A DNA stretch of 64,000 nucleotides, from positions 3,235,837 through 3,299,836 of the forward strand of contig CP019454.1 in NCBI GenBank assembly GCA_002951815.1, given 5' to 3'. Of the stretch, positions 9,661 to 17,593 are shown piece after piece. Made by a program: the position numbers and the translations under genes. Below the pieces are notes generated by a model. The model was not told the origin of the DNA, made no database searches, and saw nothing but the letters and a program-made list of their open reading frames with translations. Numbering within the stretch: the stretch's first letter is position 1; each line of letters opens with the position of its first letter. The DNA is from Sulfobacillus thermotolerans. GTDB taxonomy: Bacteria; Bacillota; Sulfobacillia; Sulfobacillales; Sulfobacillaceae.

Positions 9661-9683
9661 ATTCATCGATGATAATCGATATA
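9661..9683. promoter_or_regulatory. Second ArsR-type operator, mirrored copy
   Basis: Reading the reverse strand, this 23-bp segment matches the site at 9259-9281 at 22 positions, with only the central base different. It sits between the arsR stop and the AGGAG of the next gene, so the regulator can probably bind at both ends of its own gene. Confidence 0.7.
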
Positions 9684-9692
9684 GGAGTGATA

Positions 9693-10010
9693 ATGATGTC
9701 AAAGATGTCTGCGGTTGGATACCCCCAAGAAGAACCGAATGGTGTACGCATTCAGTTTTCAGCCAATATCCCTTTCGAGCCCCTACAAATGATGGTTGAG
9801 AATTGTACGACGGGGGCCTGCGGTTGCGCCTGTGCGGCGGACGTCGAATCGATAACGGTGGAAAAAACTGCCCAAGGACCTCAAATCCATGTGAAGGGAT
9901 CCCGCGTCTCGGTAACATCCATTACCCATGCGATGGAGGAGTGTGAGGCTCCCGATGCCATAGTCAGGCCGAACAATCCCTTAGATGGATCAACGGACGA
10001 CACACGGTAG
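9693..10010 (+). CDS. Small Cys-rich protein of a metal-responsive unit, function unknown
   Basis: 105 residues (two adjacent ATGs; AGGAG is five bases before the first and eight before the second). The middle carries NCTTGACGCACAADV, four cysteines in a C-x5-C-x-C-x-C pattern, and a further Cys near the end (EECEAPD). There is no signal peptide or membrane segment. I do not recognise the family. The cysteine cluster, position behind an ArsR-type gene and own operator suggest binding of a soft metal or metalloid, as storage or chaperone, but this is inference only. The frame is open upstream to 9597, overlapping arsR, and I reject that longer form. Confidence 0.7.
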   Translation: MMSKMSAVGYPQEEPNGVRIQFSANIPFEPLQMMVENCTTGACGCACAADVESITVEKTAQGPQIHVKGSRVSVTSITHAMEECEAPDAIVRPNNPLDGSTDDTR

Positions 10011-10038
10011 GCACTGCCGCCTAGAATTCCTTAAAAGA

Positions 10039-10077
10039 TTGACACTTTCCGTCAAATACTATATTTATTATAGTATT
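10039..10077 (+). promoter_or_regulatory. Promoter with palindromic operator before the MFS gene
   Basis: TTGACA at 10039-10044 is followed by a perfect 9-bp inverted repeat, AATACTATA at 10055-10063 and TATAGTATT at 10069-10077, which covers the likely -10 region. A smaller repeat TTGAC-N7-GTCAA overlaps the -35. It is unlike the ATCGAT operator upstream, so a different repressor may act here. Confidence 0.55.
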
Positions 10078-10120
10078 GAGTTTCGAGTGCGCTACGCGTT
10101 AAGAAGAGAGGGGGGTAGGC

Positions 10121-11389
10121 ATGACACTGCCAGGACACGCAGGTCAGCTCAACAAAGGACCCAAACAAAGGCCTCCCGCCTCGCGTTGGCGTGCGCTCGC
10201 ATGGATTACTATCGCCGAGCTTTTAGCCATGAGTGTGTGGTTTAGTGCCTCAGCCGTCGTTAGTGCCTTAACTCGGCAATGGCAGCTGACAGGCTCAGCC
10301 GTGATATGGCTTACGTCCACCGTGCAGCTCGGATTTGTAGGCGGCGCACTGTTAAGCGCCACATTAGGCTTCGCAGACCGCTTTCGTCCGCGCATGTTGA
10401 TGGGCTGGGGCGCGATGGGAGCCGCTCTCACAACAGCGGCTCTACTGGCTTTGCCACACGGAGGATGGATGGCCTTTGTCCTACGCACCCTCACCGGAGC
10501 TTTTTTGTCCATCGTCTATCCCGTCGCGGTCCAGTGGGTCGCTAGCTGGTTTCCTACACAGCGTGGCTTGGCAGTAGGCATTTTAATTGGGGGATTAACC
10601 GTCGGATCCGCCTTGCCCCATTTACTCGTAGGGGTGCCACTATTACAACACTGGCAAGCTGTTCTGGCCGGCAGCGCAGTGCTTGCCGTTATCTCGTGGG
10701 CGATTGTCTTGTGGATCGTGCCTGAGCATCCGGGGCCATTTTCGCCCCCCGTCTTTCGTTGGAACCGAGTTGGCGCCGTACTGCATGATGGCCCTGTGAT
10801 GTGGGCTAATCTCGGCTACTGGGGCCACATGTGGGAGCTATACGCCATGTGGGCATGGCTTCCGGCCTTTCTGCTCTCCAGTTGGCACGTCTACTGGCGC
10901 GGCCCAACCCTTATCACCCTCGCTGGCAGCGCTAGCTTCGCCGTCATTGGACTGGCCGGTTTTGCCGGGGCCCTGGCCGGAGGCTGGGCGGCTGACCGTT
11001 ACGGACGCACGTGGGCAACGATTATGGCGATGAGTGTGAGCGGTTCGATGGCCCTGATTATTGGCTTCACCTATCACGCTAGACCGTTGTTAACGTTGGT
11101 TATCGCGCTCATTTGGGGCTTTAGCGTGATTGCCGATTCTGCTCAGTTTTCTGCCTCTGTGACCGAATTAGCTCCAAAAGACCTGCAAGGCAGCGCCTTA
11201 ACATTGCAAATGGCCGTGGGCTTTCTGATTACCATTGGCTCGATTAACCTCATCGGCTTCCTAGCGGCTGTGATAAGCTGGCATTACGTGCTGATGTTTT
11301 TAGCCATTGGCCCGGCCGTCGGTATTTGGGCCATGGCCCGCCTGCGTCGTCTACCCGATGCGTTGAAACTAGCCCACGGTCGGCGTTAA
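10121..11389 (+). CDS. Major facilitator superfamily transporter
   Basis: 422 residues with about 12 hydrophobic helices. The loop between helices 2 and 3 reads GFADRFRPRMLMGWG, a variant of the MFS signature, and the equivalent loop of the second half is GGWAADRYGRTWATI. A basic N-terminal tail of about 25 residues precedes helix 1. A GAGGGGGG ribosome binding site lies before the ATG. It follows the ArsR-type and Cys-rich genes by 110 bases but has its own promoter, so metal efflux is possible but not proven; nitrate/cyanate-type or drug transport are alternatives. No substrate residue can be read with confidence. Confidence 0.85.
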   Translation: MTLPGHAGQLNKGPKQRPPASRWRALAWITIAELLAMSVWFSASAVVSALTRQWQLTGSAVIWLTSTVQLGFVGGALLSATLGFADRFRPRMLMGWGAMGAALTTAALLALPHGGWMAFVLRTLTGAFLSIVYPVAVQWVASWFPTQRGLAVGILIGGLTVGSALPHLLVGVPLLQHWQAVLAGSAVLAVISWAIVLWIVPEHPGPFSPPVFRWNRVGAVLHDGPVMWANLGYWGHMWELYAMWAWLPAFLLSSWHVYWRGPTLITLAGSASFAVIGLAGFAGALAGGWAADRYGRTWATIMAMSVSGSMALIIGFTYHARPLLTLVIALIWGFSVIADSAQFSASVTELAPKDLQGSALTLQMAVGFLITIGSINLIGFLAAVISWHYVLMFLAIGPAVGIWAMARLRRLPDALKLAHGRR

Positions 11390-11439
11390 ACCTTTGGGCA
11401 TAATACCTGTTCTATCCATCTCTGAAAGAAGGGTTCTCT

Positions 11440-12225
11440 ATGGAAAAAACTCCGCTGCTTGCTGTAAGCGCCACACCCGTTGACATCTGGTATGAAGGCC
11501 CGCACTTTGTTGTCGCAGATAAGCCGCAAGGACTTGCAGTTCATCCCGACACGGTAGACACTACCAACGCTTTAGTGAACAGCCTGCTTCAATCGAATCG
11601 TTGGCTTGCCGAAATGGAAACGAGTCATGCCCCTGGCGTCATTCACCGTCTCATGGCTGGCGATCGCGGCTTGGTTGTCGTCGCCAAATCCGACGACAGC
11701 GTCAAAGAGCTCCGTCAACTGTATAACGATTATCGCTTTCTCTTTTCCTACCGCGTCCGCCTGCCTAAAGACTTAATGCCACGAACCATCGATAGCGTGC
11801 GAGTTCTTGACCATCAAATCTATGATGAGGTGGCTATTTGGGACATTGATACGCCCCTAGGTGATACCGCCCTTTTGCGTCAAGACTGGCTTTTAGACCC
11901 ACAGGCGGATGCTTATTTCGTATGCTACCGCGTCGCCATCCCGTTAGCTGACAAGCTCACCCACGTAGCCTTGGGAGAACGCATGAAATTGCCCGCTATT
12001 GATCTCTATACGGTACCCCCCTGCAGCATCTGTAACGGCACGAAAGCCTTGCTATCCTATAACGGATTTGGCTATGTCGATCATACCCTCGACAATGATG
12101 CGACGATTCAAACCATGCGCCAACTGCGGGGTGACGAGCGCGGGATTCCGGTCATCGTCATAAACAATACCGTATCAGTCGGATTTGACCGTCACCGTTT
12201 GAAACAGGCCTTGGGCCTATATTGA
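11440..12225 (+). CDS. RluA-like pseudouridine synthase domain fused to a glutaredoxin domain
   Basis: 261 residues, two domains. Residues 15-175 follow the RluA fold: YEGPHFVVADKPQGLAVHP is the usual opening and GVIHRLMAGDRGLVVVAK at 67-83 is the active-site loop. The family has HRLD with the catalytic Asp; here it is HRLM (Met 72), so uridine isomerisation is doubtful. Residues 187-261 are glutaredoxin-like: a beta strand, TVPPCSICNG with CxxC at 195-198, then RGIPVIVINN with the cis-Pro at 237. No linker insertion or stop separates the parts. GAAGGG precedes the ATG. It lies 50 bases after the MFS gene and may be cotranscribed. Possible role: redox-active RNA-binding protein. That is inference. 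Confidence 0.75.
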   Translation: MEKTPLLAVSATPVDIWYEGPHFVVADKPQGLAVHPDTVDTTNALVNSLLQSNRWLAEMETSHAPGVIHRLMAGDRGLVVVAKSDDSVKELRQLYNDYRFLFSYRVRLPKDLMPRTIDSVRVLDHQIYDEVAIWDIDTPLGDTALLRQDWLLDPQADAYFVCYRVAIPLADKLTHVALGERMKLPAIDLYTVPPCSICNGTKALLSYNGFGYVDHTLDNDATIQTMRQLRGDERGIPVIVINNTVSVGFDRHRLKQALGLY

Positions 12226-12243
12226 TCATCCATCCTGCGCCTA

Positions 12244-12288
12244 GCTTCCACCCCCGGCCATTTACCGAGGCCTTCGAAGGGTGGAAGC
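12244..12288. terminator. Terminator-like hairpin after the fusion gene
   Basis: GCTTCCACCC at 12244-12253 pairs with GGGTGGAAGC at 12279-12288, with inner GGCC pairing in the loop. It lies 19 bases after the stop. There is no U run, so strength is uncertain. Confidence 0.5.
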
Positions 12289-12427
12289 CCCTCAAAGTAT
12301 CCGCTATCTGACCAGTTCATCAAAACGGACGAAAATATAGGTGCTATTGTTTCAAGACCTTCTGGCTGGTGTGATAGCATGGGTCGTGACAATAGTGGGC
12401 GTCAAGGTCCACGAAAGAGGGACCGGT

Positions 12428-13057
12428 ATGAATTTTAATGAGCTGCCTGTTGAGACCCAACAACGTCTTTTATCCTGGCAAGATCAGATTGAGCCGATTC
12501 AAGGCTGGTGCTCTCCTGTGGCTGGTGCCACTTTATATCACTTGGTCCAGAACAAAATCCCGGTTCCCGTAGTGGTAGAACTAGGGTCGTGGAAAGGCCG
12601 CTCCAGTGCATGGATGGCCGCCGCTTTAGCGGATCAACAGTCGCCCGGGAAGATTGTTTGCGTAGATACTTGGCAAGGCACCCCGAGCGAAAAAGAACAC
12701 GCAGACCTTCTTGCCCAGTATCATCCCGACCAACTCTACCAAGAATTTCTAGGCAACATGGAGAAATTAGGCGTGCGGGATTGGGTTGTCCCGGTACGCA
12801 TGACAACGGTCGAAGCCGCCAAAGCATGGCCCCTCGATCAACCCATTGGTTTGTTATTTATTGACGCCGACCATGATTATTATGCTGTCCGGCGGGACTT
12901 CGAACTCTGGAGTGGTTACGTCAAAGACGGCGGTGTGATTGTCTTTGATGATGTCCCCAATTGGCCAGGCCCTACCCGGTTAATTTCGGAACTCCCTTCA
13001 TGGTACAAACACATGGCCTATTCGCATAATCAGTGGATTGTTTTGAAAACGAACTAA
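12428..13057 (+). CDS. Class I SAM-dependent methyltransferase (Methyltransf_24 type)
   Basis: 209 residues. VVVELGSWKGRSSAWMA is motif I of the Rossmann SAM site (residues about 48-62), IVCVDTW is the acidic loop after strand 2, and LLFIDADHDYYAVRRDFELW with GGVIVFDDV are the later strands typical of Methyltransf_24/CmcI-like enzymes. These often act on sugars or small molecules and carry a metal-binding DADH motif, seen here. The ATG at 12428 has GAGGG six bases upstream; the open frame to 12341 adds a hydrophobic stretch without SD, so I exclude it. It stands alone between two unrelated genes; the substrate is unknown. Confidence 0.85.
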   Translation: MNFNELPVETQQRLLSWQDQIEPIQGWCSPVAGATLYHLVQNKIPVPVVVELGSWKGRSSAWMAAALADQQSPGKIVCVDTWQGTPSEKEHADLLAQYHPDQLYQEFLGNMEKLGVRDWVVPVRMTTVEAAKAWPLDQPIGLLFIDADHDYYAVRRDFELWSGYVKDGGVIVFDDVPNWPGPTRLISELPSWYKHMAYSHNQWIVLKTN

Positions 13058-13325
13058 CCCATGCTACGCCTCAACGTCGTTGCTATGGGACAGCCCGGGC
13101 ACGCAGACGCTTTGCCAGTATCCTGGTGTCGGGACCGACTGCATAGCGCGAACAACTCCCCTTGACCCTTATCATTGTCTTTGTCACCGTCACCTTGGAC
13201 TAGCAGGTCAGGCTACGTGAACATGCGACTTTTGTGGGCATAGCACGCTTCTTCTCGGCGTATATGACTTCCCTTTTTTCTAAATAAGGCACTTCACAGG
13301 GACCGTGAGGAAGCCAATACCAGAG

Positions 13326-14114
13326 TCAATCCTGAGGACTGCGGTCCTTCCATACCGGCTCACGCTTGGACAAAAAGGCCGCAATGCCCTCTTTCGCATC
13401 AGCATCGGCGGCTTGGCGGGCGATGACTTCGGTCGCGAAGTCCAAAGCTTGATCGTCATTCATTTGCCACTGAGCATGAAGTGTGCGCTTGCCGACTTCG
13501 AGAGTATTTAACGAATACTGCGCAATCGTTCGCGCCAATTTCCATGTTTCTTGCTCCAGTTCTTCATCATCGACGACGCGGTTGACTAAACCATACGTCA
13601 ACGCATCCGCCGCCGACATAAACTCTCCCGTAAATAGTAGTTCCGCCGCCTTCTTTCGGCCTATATTGCGCGTCACATGCACCGCCGGCGTACTGCAAAA
13701 GAGTCCGATTTTGACACCGGGTGTCGCGTAACGGGCTGAACGTGCTGACACCGCCAAATCACAGGCTGCAACCAATTGGCACCCTGCCGCTGTGGCAATA
13801 CCCTGCACTTGCGCAATATAGACCTGAGGTGCATGACTTACCGCTCGCATCGTCTGACCACAGGCGAGAAAAAGACTATGCACATCTTCTGGCGATTGGT
13901 CCAGCACTTCCGTCAGGTCATGGCCTGAGCTAAACGCAGGCCCACTAGACTGAATGATGACCACATTTACTGATCGCTTAGCAGCCAATTCCTTCACCGC
14001 GTGTTCTAGTTCCGCAAGCAAGGCATAAGACAAAGCATGGCGCCGTCTGGGATTATTCAGCGCAAGCGTCGCAATGCGTTCTTCGGCGAAAACGTTCATC
14101 TCAATCAACGACAT
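13326..14114 (-). CDS. Enoyl-CoA hydratase/isomerase family protein, ECHDC3-like
   Basis: 262 residues of crotonase fold. FSSGHDLTEV supplies the first oxyanion segment and QGIATAAGCQLVAACDL the second, followed by ATPGVKIGLFCSTPAV and ELLFTGE. This last stretch matches the ECHDC3 branch. The two glutamates of hydratases are missing: the GGGCEL position has Gln (AAGCQL), and the second Glu position has no Glu in VKIGLF. Simple hydratase activity is therefore unlikely; the family's reaction is not well established. AAGGA lies seven bases before the ATG. Flanking genes give no pathway, with no other beta-oxidation genes in the window. Confidence 0.85.
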   Translation of the reverse strand: MSLIEMNVFAEERIATLALNNPRRRHALSYALLAELEHAVKELAAKRSVNVVIIQSSGPAFSSGHDLTEVLDQSPEDVHSLFLACGQTMRAVSHAPQVYIAQVQGIATAAGCQLVAACDLAVSARSARYATPGVKIGLFCSTPAVHVTRNIGRKKAAELLFTGEFMSAADALTYGLVNRVVDDEELEQETWKLARTIAQYSLNTLEVGKRTLHAQWQMNDDQALDFATEVIARQAADADAKEGIAAFLSKREPVWKDRSPQD

Positions 14115-14475
14115 AGATCCATCCTTCTTTCTAAGGAACTCAAACGAATAGGTCCGTCATAGTTTTTTGAGCCAGCGGTTCCTTTCCGCTAAAAACTTGA
14201 GACCTCTTAACGCCGGTTATAGCCTTGTAGACGATCCTTCTAGCGTCTATTATATTACCAGCTAAAACGCTATTTTCTGATATATTGAAAATCTGGTCGA
14301 TAGATTAATTAAGAATGGCTTTTGATTGATACCAAAACAGGGATTGAAACGAAACGACCCTATTGACCTGCGTGAGGGACTTATCCAAAATTAATCATCA
14401 GTAGGCCCATGAGCAACCTTATTGCTACCTTCCTAGGTTCAACGCATCCTCAAGAATCCTTGTACCGAATATATG
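14115..14475. other. Intergenic stretch without visible gene
   Basis: Relatively AT-rich, no ORF with a ribosome binding site and no strong hairpin. It should carry the promoter of the reverse-strand crotonase gene. Confidence 0.35.
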
Positions 14476-14694
14476 TTAGCCATTCCATAACATACGGCTT
14501 AATTGGATCAGATATCTCCCAGCGATGAGCCACATAATGCCCGCAGAAAGCCGATTAAATCCCTTTAAGAGTCTAAACGAATGCGGCAACTCAACCAATA
14601 GACGCCCGGCCAGCGAAAGGGCAACGAACCACATCCACGATACGAGCATGGCCGCTATGGCATAAGCGAGTTTGTCATCTGGTCTGCTATACAT
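14476..14694 (-). pseudogene. C-terminal remnant of a LysE/RhtB-type amino-acid exporter
   Basis: 72 residues resembling only the last two helices of LysE/RhtB exporters: AAMLVSWMWFVALSLAGRLL, then FNRLSAGIMWLIAGRYLIQL, which corresponds to the family's terminal helix with the conserved N-R-hydrophobic-G start. Intact members have about 200 residues and six helices, so two thirds are missing. The ATG at 14694 has no good ribosome binding site. Immediately upstream in gene sense is a GC-rich structured stretch (14700-14925), which may be the remains of the element that cut the gene. A genuine small membrane protein is the alternative. Confidence 0.5.
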
Positions 14695-14699
14695 GACCG

Positions 14700-14925
14700 A
14701 GCCTGGTTAAAAAAACCTACGATAATCTCTTTCGGCTTTTCTCGGCCCCTCACGGGACCCGCAGTCCTCACAGGATTCGTCTGCTCGGGGGTGGCTTCCG
14801 CCCCATCGCGTGGGGATGTTTTCCCCCCACGCACCGCTCAAGATCCCGGCAGGAGAAGGATGGCAGGAAACTCCCCTCGGTGTCCCGTCGGTGGTGCCCT
14901 AGTTTAAGATGCCACGCACTGCCTA
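14700..14925 (-). other. GC-rich structured non-coding stretch, possible IS end or omega-RNA remnant
   Basis: No gene fits. On the reverse strand several hairpins follow each other: GCGTGGGG with CCCCACGC, then GGGGCGGAAGCCACCCC, then CCTGTGAGG. The dense GC stems differ from the flanks. This resembles right ends of IS200/IS605-type elements, where the TnpB guide RNA lies, and the truncated lysE next to it fits a decayed insertion. A cis-regulatory RNA is the other option; no known riboswitch signature was recognised. Confidence 0.3.
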
Positions 14926-14932
14926 TTTGGAC

Positions 14933-17014
14933 TTAGTGTGGTTTATGGTGCTCGGGCAACATGCGGATCATCGTGCCAATCGGCTCGTACAACGCTTGAA
15001 CGACTAAGCATTCATGAGAATCGGCCAGACAGCCGGGGCGTGGTTGCAAAGTCACAAATTGAGCCAGTAGCGATGGGGAGAGAGAGTTGAGATCGGTGCG
15101 CAGAGCATGCTCAATGGCTTCCAACATCTGCGCCATGGACCGGCTGAATTCCGCCAAATCCATGGTATTGGAGGTACGAGTGACAGTTGTACGCAGAGGT
15201 TTTTGCACACAATAGGTTCGGACAACCTGTAAAGCGTCGTCGAAGCGACGCAGGGCTGTCAGTAGTCCCACAGCAGATTCCGCGTCTACCGGTCTTTTAT
15301 CGCGGCGACTCAACACATGATTGAGAGAGGACACCGCATTCGTGCGAGCCAATTGGATCTGCTGTTGATAGAAGGCGGTTTGGTCCTGCGATAACGCAGG
15401 GCTTTCACAAAACGCAATCAAAAACTGAAAGTACAGACGCTCGCTTTGCACCAGATCGGCAATCGTATTGGTAAGGGAGGTACGCTGCCAGCGAGGCCAT
15501 AGGAAATACGCGAAAAAGGCGAGAGCTGCGCCAATCAGCGTGTCGACGGTGCGTGCCTCAATGGTCTTAACCGGTGACAACCGGTCAAAGAACGAGAGCA
15601 TGATGACAATCTCTGCGGTCATAAACATGCTAAAGAGCGTGTAGTTGTAAGAAAATACGGTGTATAGCCCGATGGCGAAGAGAACTAACGCGATTAATGT
15701 GAGACCTATCGAGTGAATGGGGAGGGCGAAAAGGGCGGTGGCGATCACCACCCCACCAATCGTGCCCAACACCCGAGCGATACCCCGGATAATCGTAGAA
15801 AAAAAGTCGGGCTTTAATATGACTAACGTCGTAAGGGGCACCCAATATCCGCGCGGCAACGATAAAAGGCCATACAGCCATACCGCAATCCCCAAAATTA
15901 CTGTCATACGCAGGGCATGACGAAACGCTGCCGAATGCCCTGTCAGGTTGGCCCGTAACGTGAAAAGAATCGGATGATGGGATTTGAGTAGATGGCCTTC
16001 GTTCCCTATAACATGGCGAGATCCAACGGTAACGGGCGATTTCGCCAATGTGACCAAGTCCTGTAAGGCTTGGTCAATATCCATAGCAGAGCGGCTGGAC
16101 TCCACACTTTCCGCCCCCACCATTTTGACGGCGTGCCATGCGGGCCAAATGGCGGGTCTGTTCAACAGGCCATCTTGAGATTTTTGGCGTAATGCTGCGG
16201 TAGCCGTGTCCAACCAAGCCCTTTGCTTCGTGATCGTTATCTTCTCACTAATGGGTGGTATGCTGCGTGTTTTGCCTACCAAGATATCATCTGCAAACAT
16301 CCATCGCAGCTCTTGCGTGTTCCGTAAGATATCCCATAAATAGTGCTGGTACTCGGGAGACAACAACGAATCACGCACTTGAGCTTCAGCCACAGCCATG
16401 GCATAGGATAACGCCAAATCATTTTGCCGATTCGGCTGTTCAATGTATGCGCTAAGCGCTCGGAGTGCCGCCAATACACTCTTGACTTCCGTTGCCGGCG
16501 GTAGCACATAAGAGAACGCCATCATAAGCAAGAGCTGAAGAAGTCCGCCTGATATAACAAAGATGGTTTGAATCAAAGCGAAATACGGCGTAGCAGGGAA
16601 AGCAGAAAAAATCACCAAGCCCATCGTAGCCAATGTGCCGACTTGCGTCGCTTGGGGCGAAATGGCGACCATCAATCCCGCTAAGAAGCCACTTACCATA
16701 GTGAGAATAATAATGTTCACCAACGAATGTCCTACAATACTGCCAAGAAATGACGCAAGGCCCATCCACAAGACGGCTAAAATCATGGTACGAATGCGTT
16801 GCACCATAGGACCGGAAAGTCCTGCCAGCCCCGCGACTAAGGCGCCCACTGCCATCACCACGGCCGTCTGGACGTGACCTATTGCCGTACCGACAATCAA
16901 AGGTAACACGATGCCTACCGCATTGCGCACTCCCGAAACCACTTGAAGCTGGGCCGGATCATGGGTGGCTAAATTTGTGACGATATGCCTAGCGTCTATC
17001 GCCTTCATCCGCAT
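14933..17014 (-). CDS. FUSC-family (aromatic acid exporter-like) membrane protein
   Basis: 693 residues with the duplicated plan of FUSC/YccS/AaeB proteins: about six helices at 30-185, a soluble helical region, six more helices at about 375-525 (ALRMTVILGIAVWLYGLL, then RGYWVPLTTLVILKPDF, the FUSC hallmark), and a helical C-terminal domain. Family members are linked to efflux of aromatic carboxylic acids or similar. The reading frame is open to a TTG at 17050, but AGGAG lies seven bases before the ATG at 17014, so that is the likely start. No adaptor gene of AaeA type is adjacent. The tail lies against the structured stretch to its left. Confidence 0.85.
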   Translation of the reverse strand: MRMKAIDARHIVTNLATHDPAQLQVVSGVRNAVGIVLPLIVGTAIGHVQTAVVMAVGALVAGLAGLSGPMVQRIRTMILAVLWMGLASFLGSIVGHSLVNIIILTMVSGFLAGLMVAISPQATQVGTLATMGLVIFSAFPATPYFALIQTIFVISGGLLQLLLMMAFSYVLPPATEVKSVLAALRALSAYIEQPNRQNDLALSYAMAVAEAQVRDSLLSPEYQHYLWDILRNTQELRWMFADDILVGKTRSIPPISEKITITKQRAWLDTATAALRQKSQDGLLNRPAIWPAWHAVKMVGAESVESSRSAMDIDQALQDLVTLAKSPVTVGSRHVIGNEGHLLKSHHPILFTLRANLTGHSAAFRHALRMTVILGIAVWLYGLLSLPRGYWVPLTTLVILKPDFFSTIIRGIARVLGTIGGVVIATALFALPIHSIGLTLIALVLFAIGLYTVFSYNYTLFSMFMTAEIVIMLSFFDRLSPVKTIEARTVDTLIGAALAFFAYFLWPRWQRTSLTNTIADLVQSERLYFQFLIAFCESPALSQDQTAFYQQQIQLARTNAVSSLNHVLSRRDKRPVDAESAVGLLTALRRFDDALQVVRTYCVQKPLRTTVTRTSNTMDLAEFSRSMAQMLEAIEHALRTDLNSLSPSLLAQFVTLQPRPGCLADSHECLVVQALYEPIGTMIRMLPEHHKPH

Positions 17015-17115
17015 TCTCCCACTCCTCACAGAACCCCTCTTTGTGGACAAATCTACATTTAGCCACTGATCTCTATGCTAGCACACTAGCTGGCTGACCT
17101 CTTAGTGTCGGAATT

Positions 17116-17328
17116 TTACCAACGACGTGGGTTTAGGAGAGCTGCGAAGAAGTCTTTGTCCACCCCAGTGATGGTTGGAACCAGCACCTGGTAAAAGGGG
17201 AATCGGTCCTGCCATGAGGCTGGTTCATACGCTAGCACCCCATGCCCATAACACGTACCACAGCTCATAATGTCACACACTCCCTTCGCCCATAGTCGTT
17301 GACGACGAAGACACCTACGGCACACCAT
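17116..17328 (-). CDS. Small protein with two CxxC pairs, function unknown
   Basis: 70 residues starting MVCRRCLRR and continuing to MSCGTCYGHG: CxxC, about 16 residues, CxxC. This spacing suits a small zinc ribbon. AGGGG lies six bases before the ATG. No signal peptide, no membrane helix. It is in the same orientation as the FUSC gene, about 100 bases upstream of it. I do not recognise the family; a chance ORF is possible, but the Cys spacing and ribosome binding site argue for a real gene. Confidence 0.5.
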   Translation of the reverse strand: MVCRRCLRRQRLWAKGVCDIMSCGTCYGHGVLAYEPASWQDRFPFYQVLVPTITGVDKDFFAALLNPRRW

Positions 17329-17441
17329 CCATTGCCCCTCCCGACGCCTTTCAAGACGTCTGACTACGGAAACTTCCGGGCAGGACAGCTATCGGTAACG
17401 TGCGCGCCAATCCGCGCGCGCAATCATCAGGACCATAATCT

Positions 17442-17485
17442 GACGCCGTAACCCGTTGGCGTGTAGACCAAAGGGTTACGGCGTC
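17442..17485. terminator. Hairpin downstream of the MacAB-like operon
   Basis: GACGCCGTAACCC at 17442-17454 and its exact complement at 17473-17485 form a 13-bp stem. It lies about 110 bases after the permease stop. The T-rich tract TCATTTCTTT is on the + strand side. Confidence 0.55.
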
Positions 17486-17593
17486 TCATTTCTTTGCATT
17501 CCTTGCGTCTTAGCGGTTTTCACAAACCGCTATCCCATCAATCGCCAGCATCTTGCCTCTCTCAATCTTCGGGCAAACAACTTGCCAGGGTCA

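Noticed and set aside
14700-14925. Cobalamin or other known riboswitch
   Set aside because: I could not find a B12 box or any other known riboswitch core in either strand.
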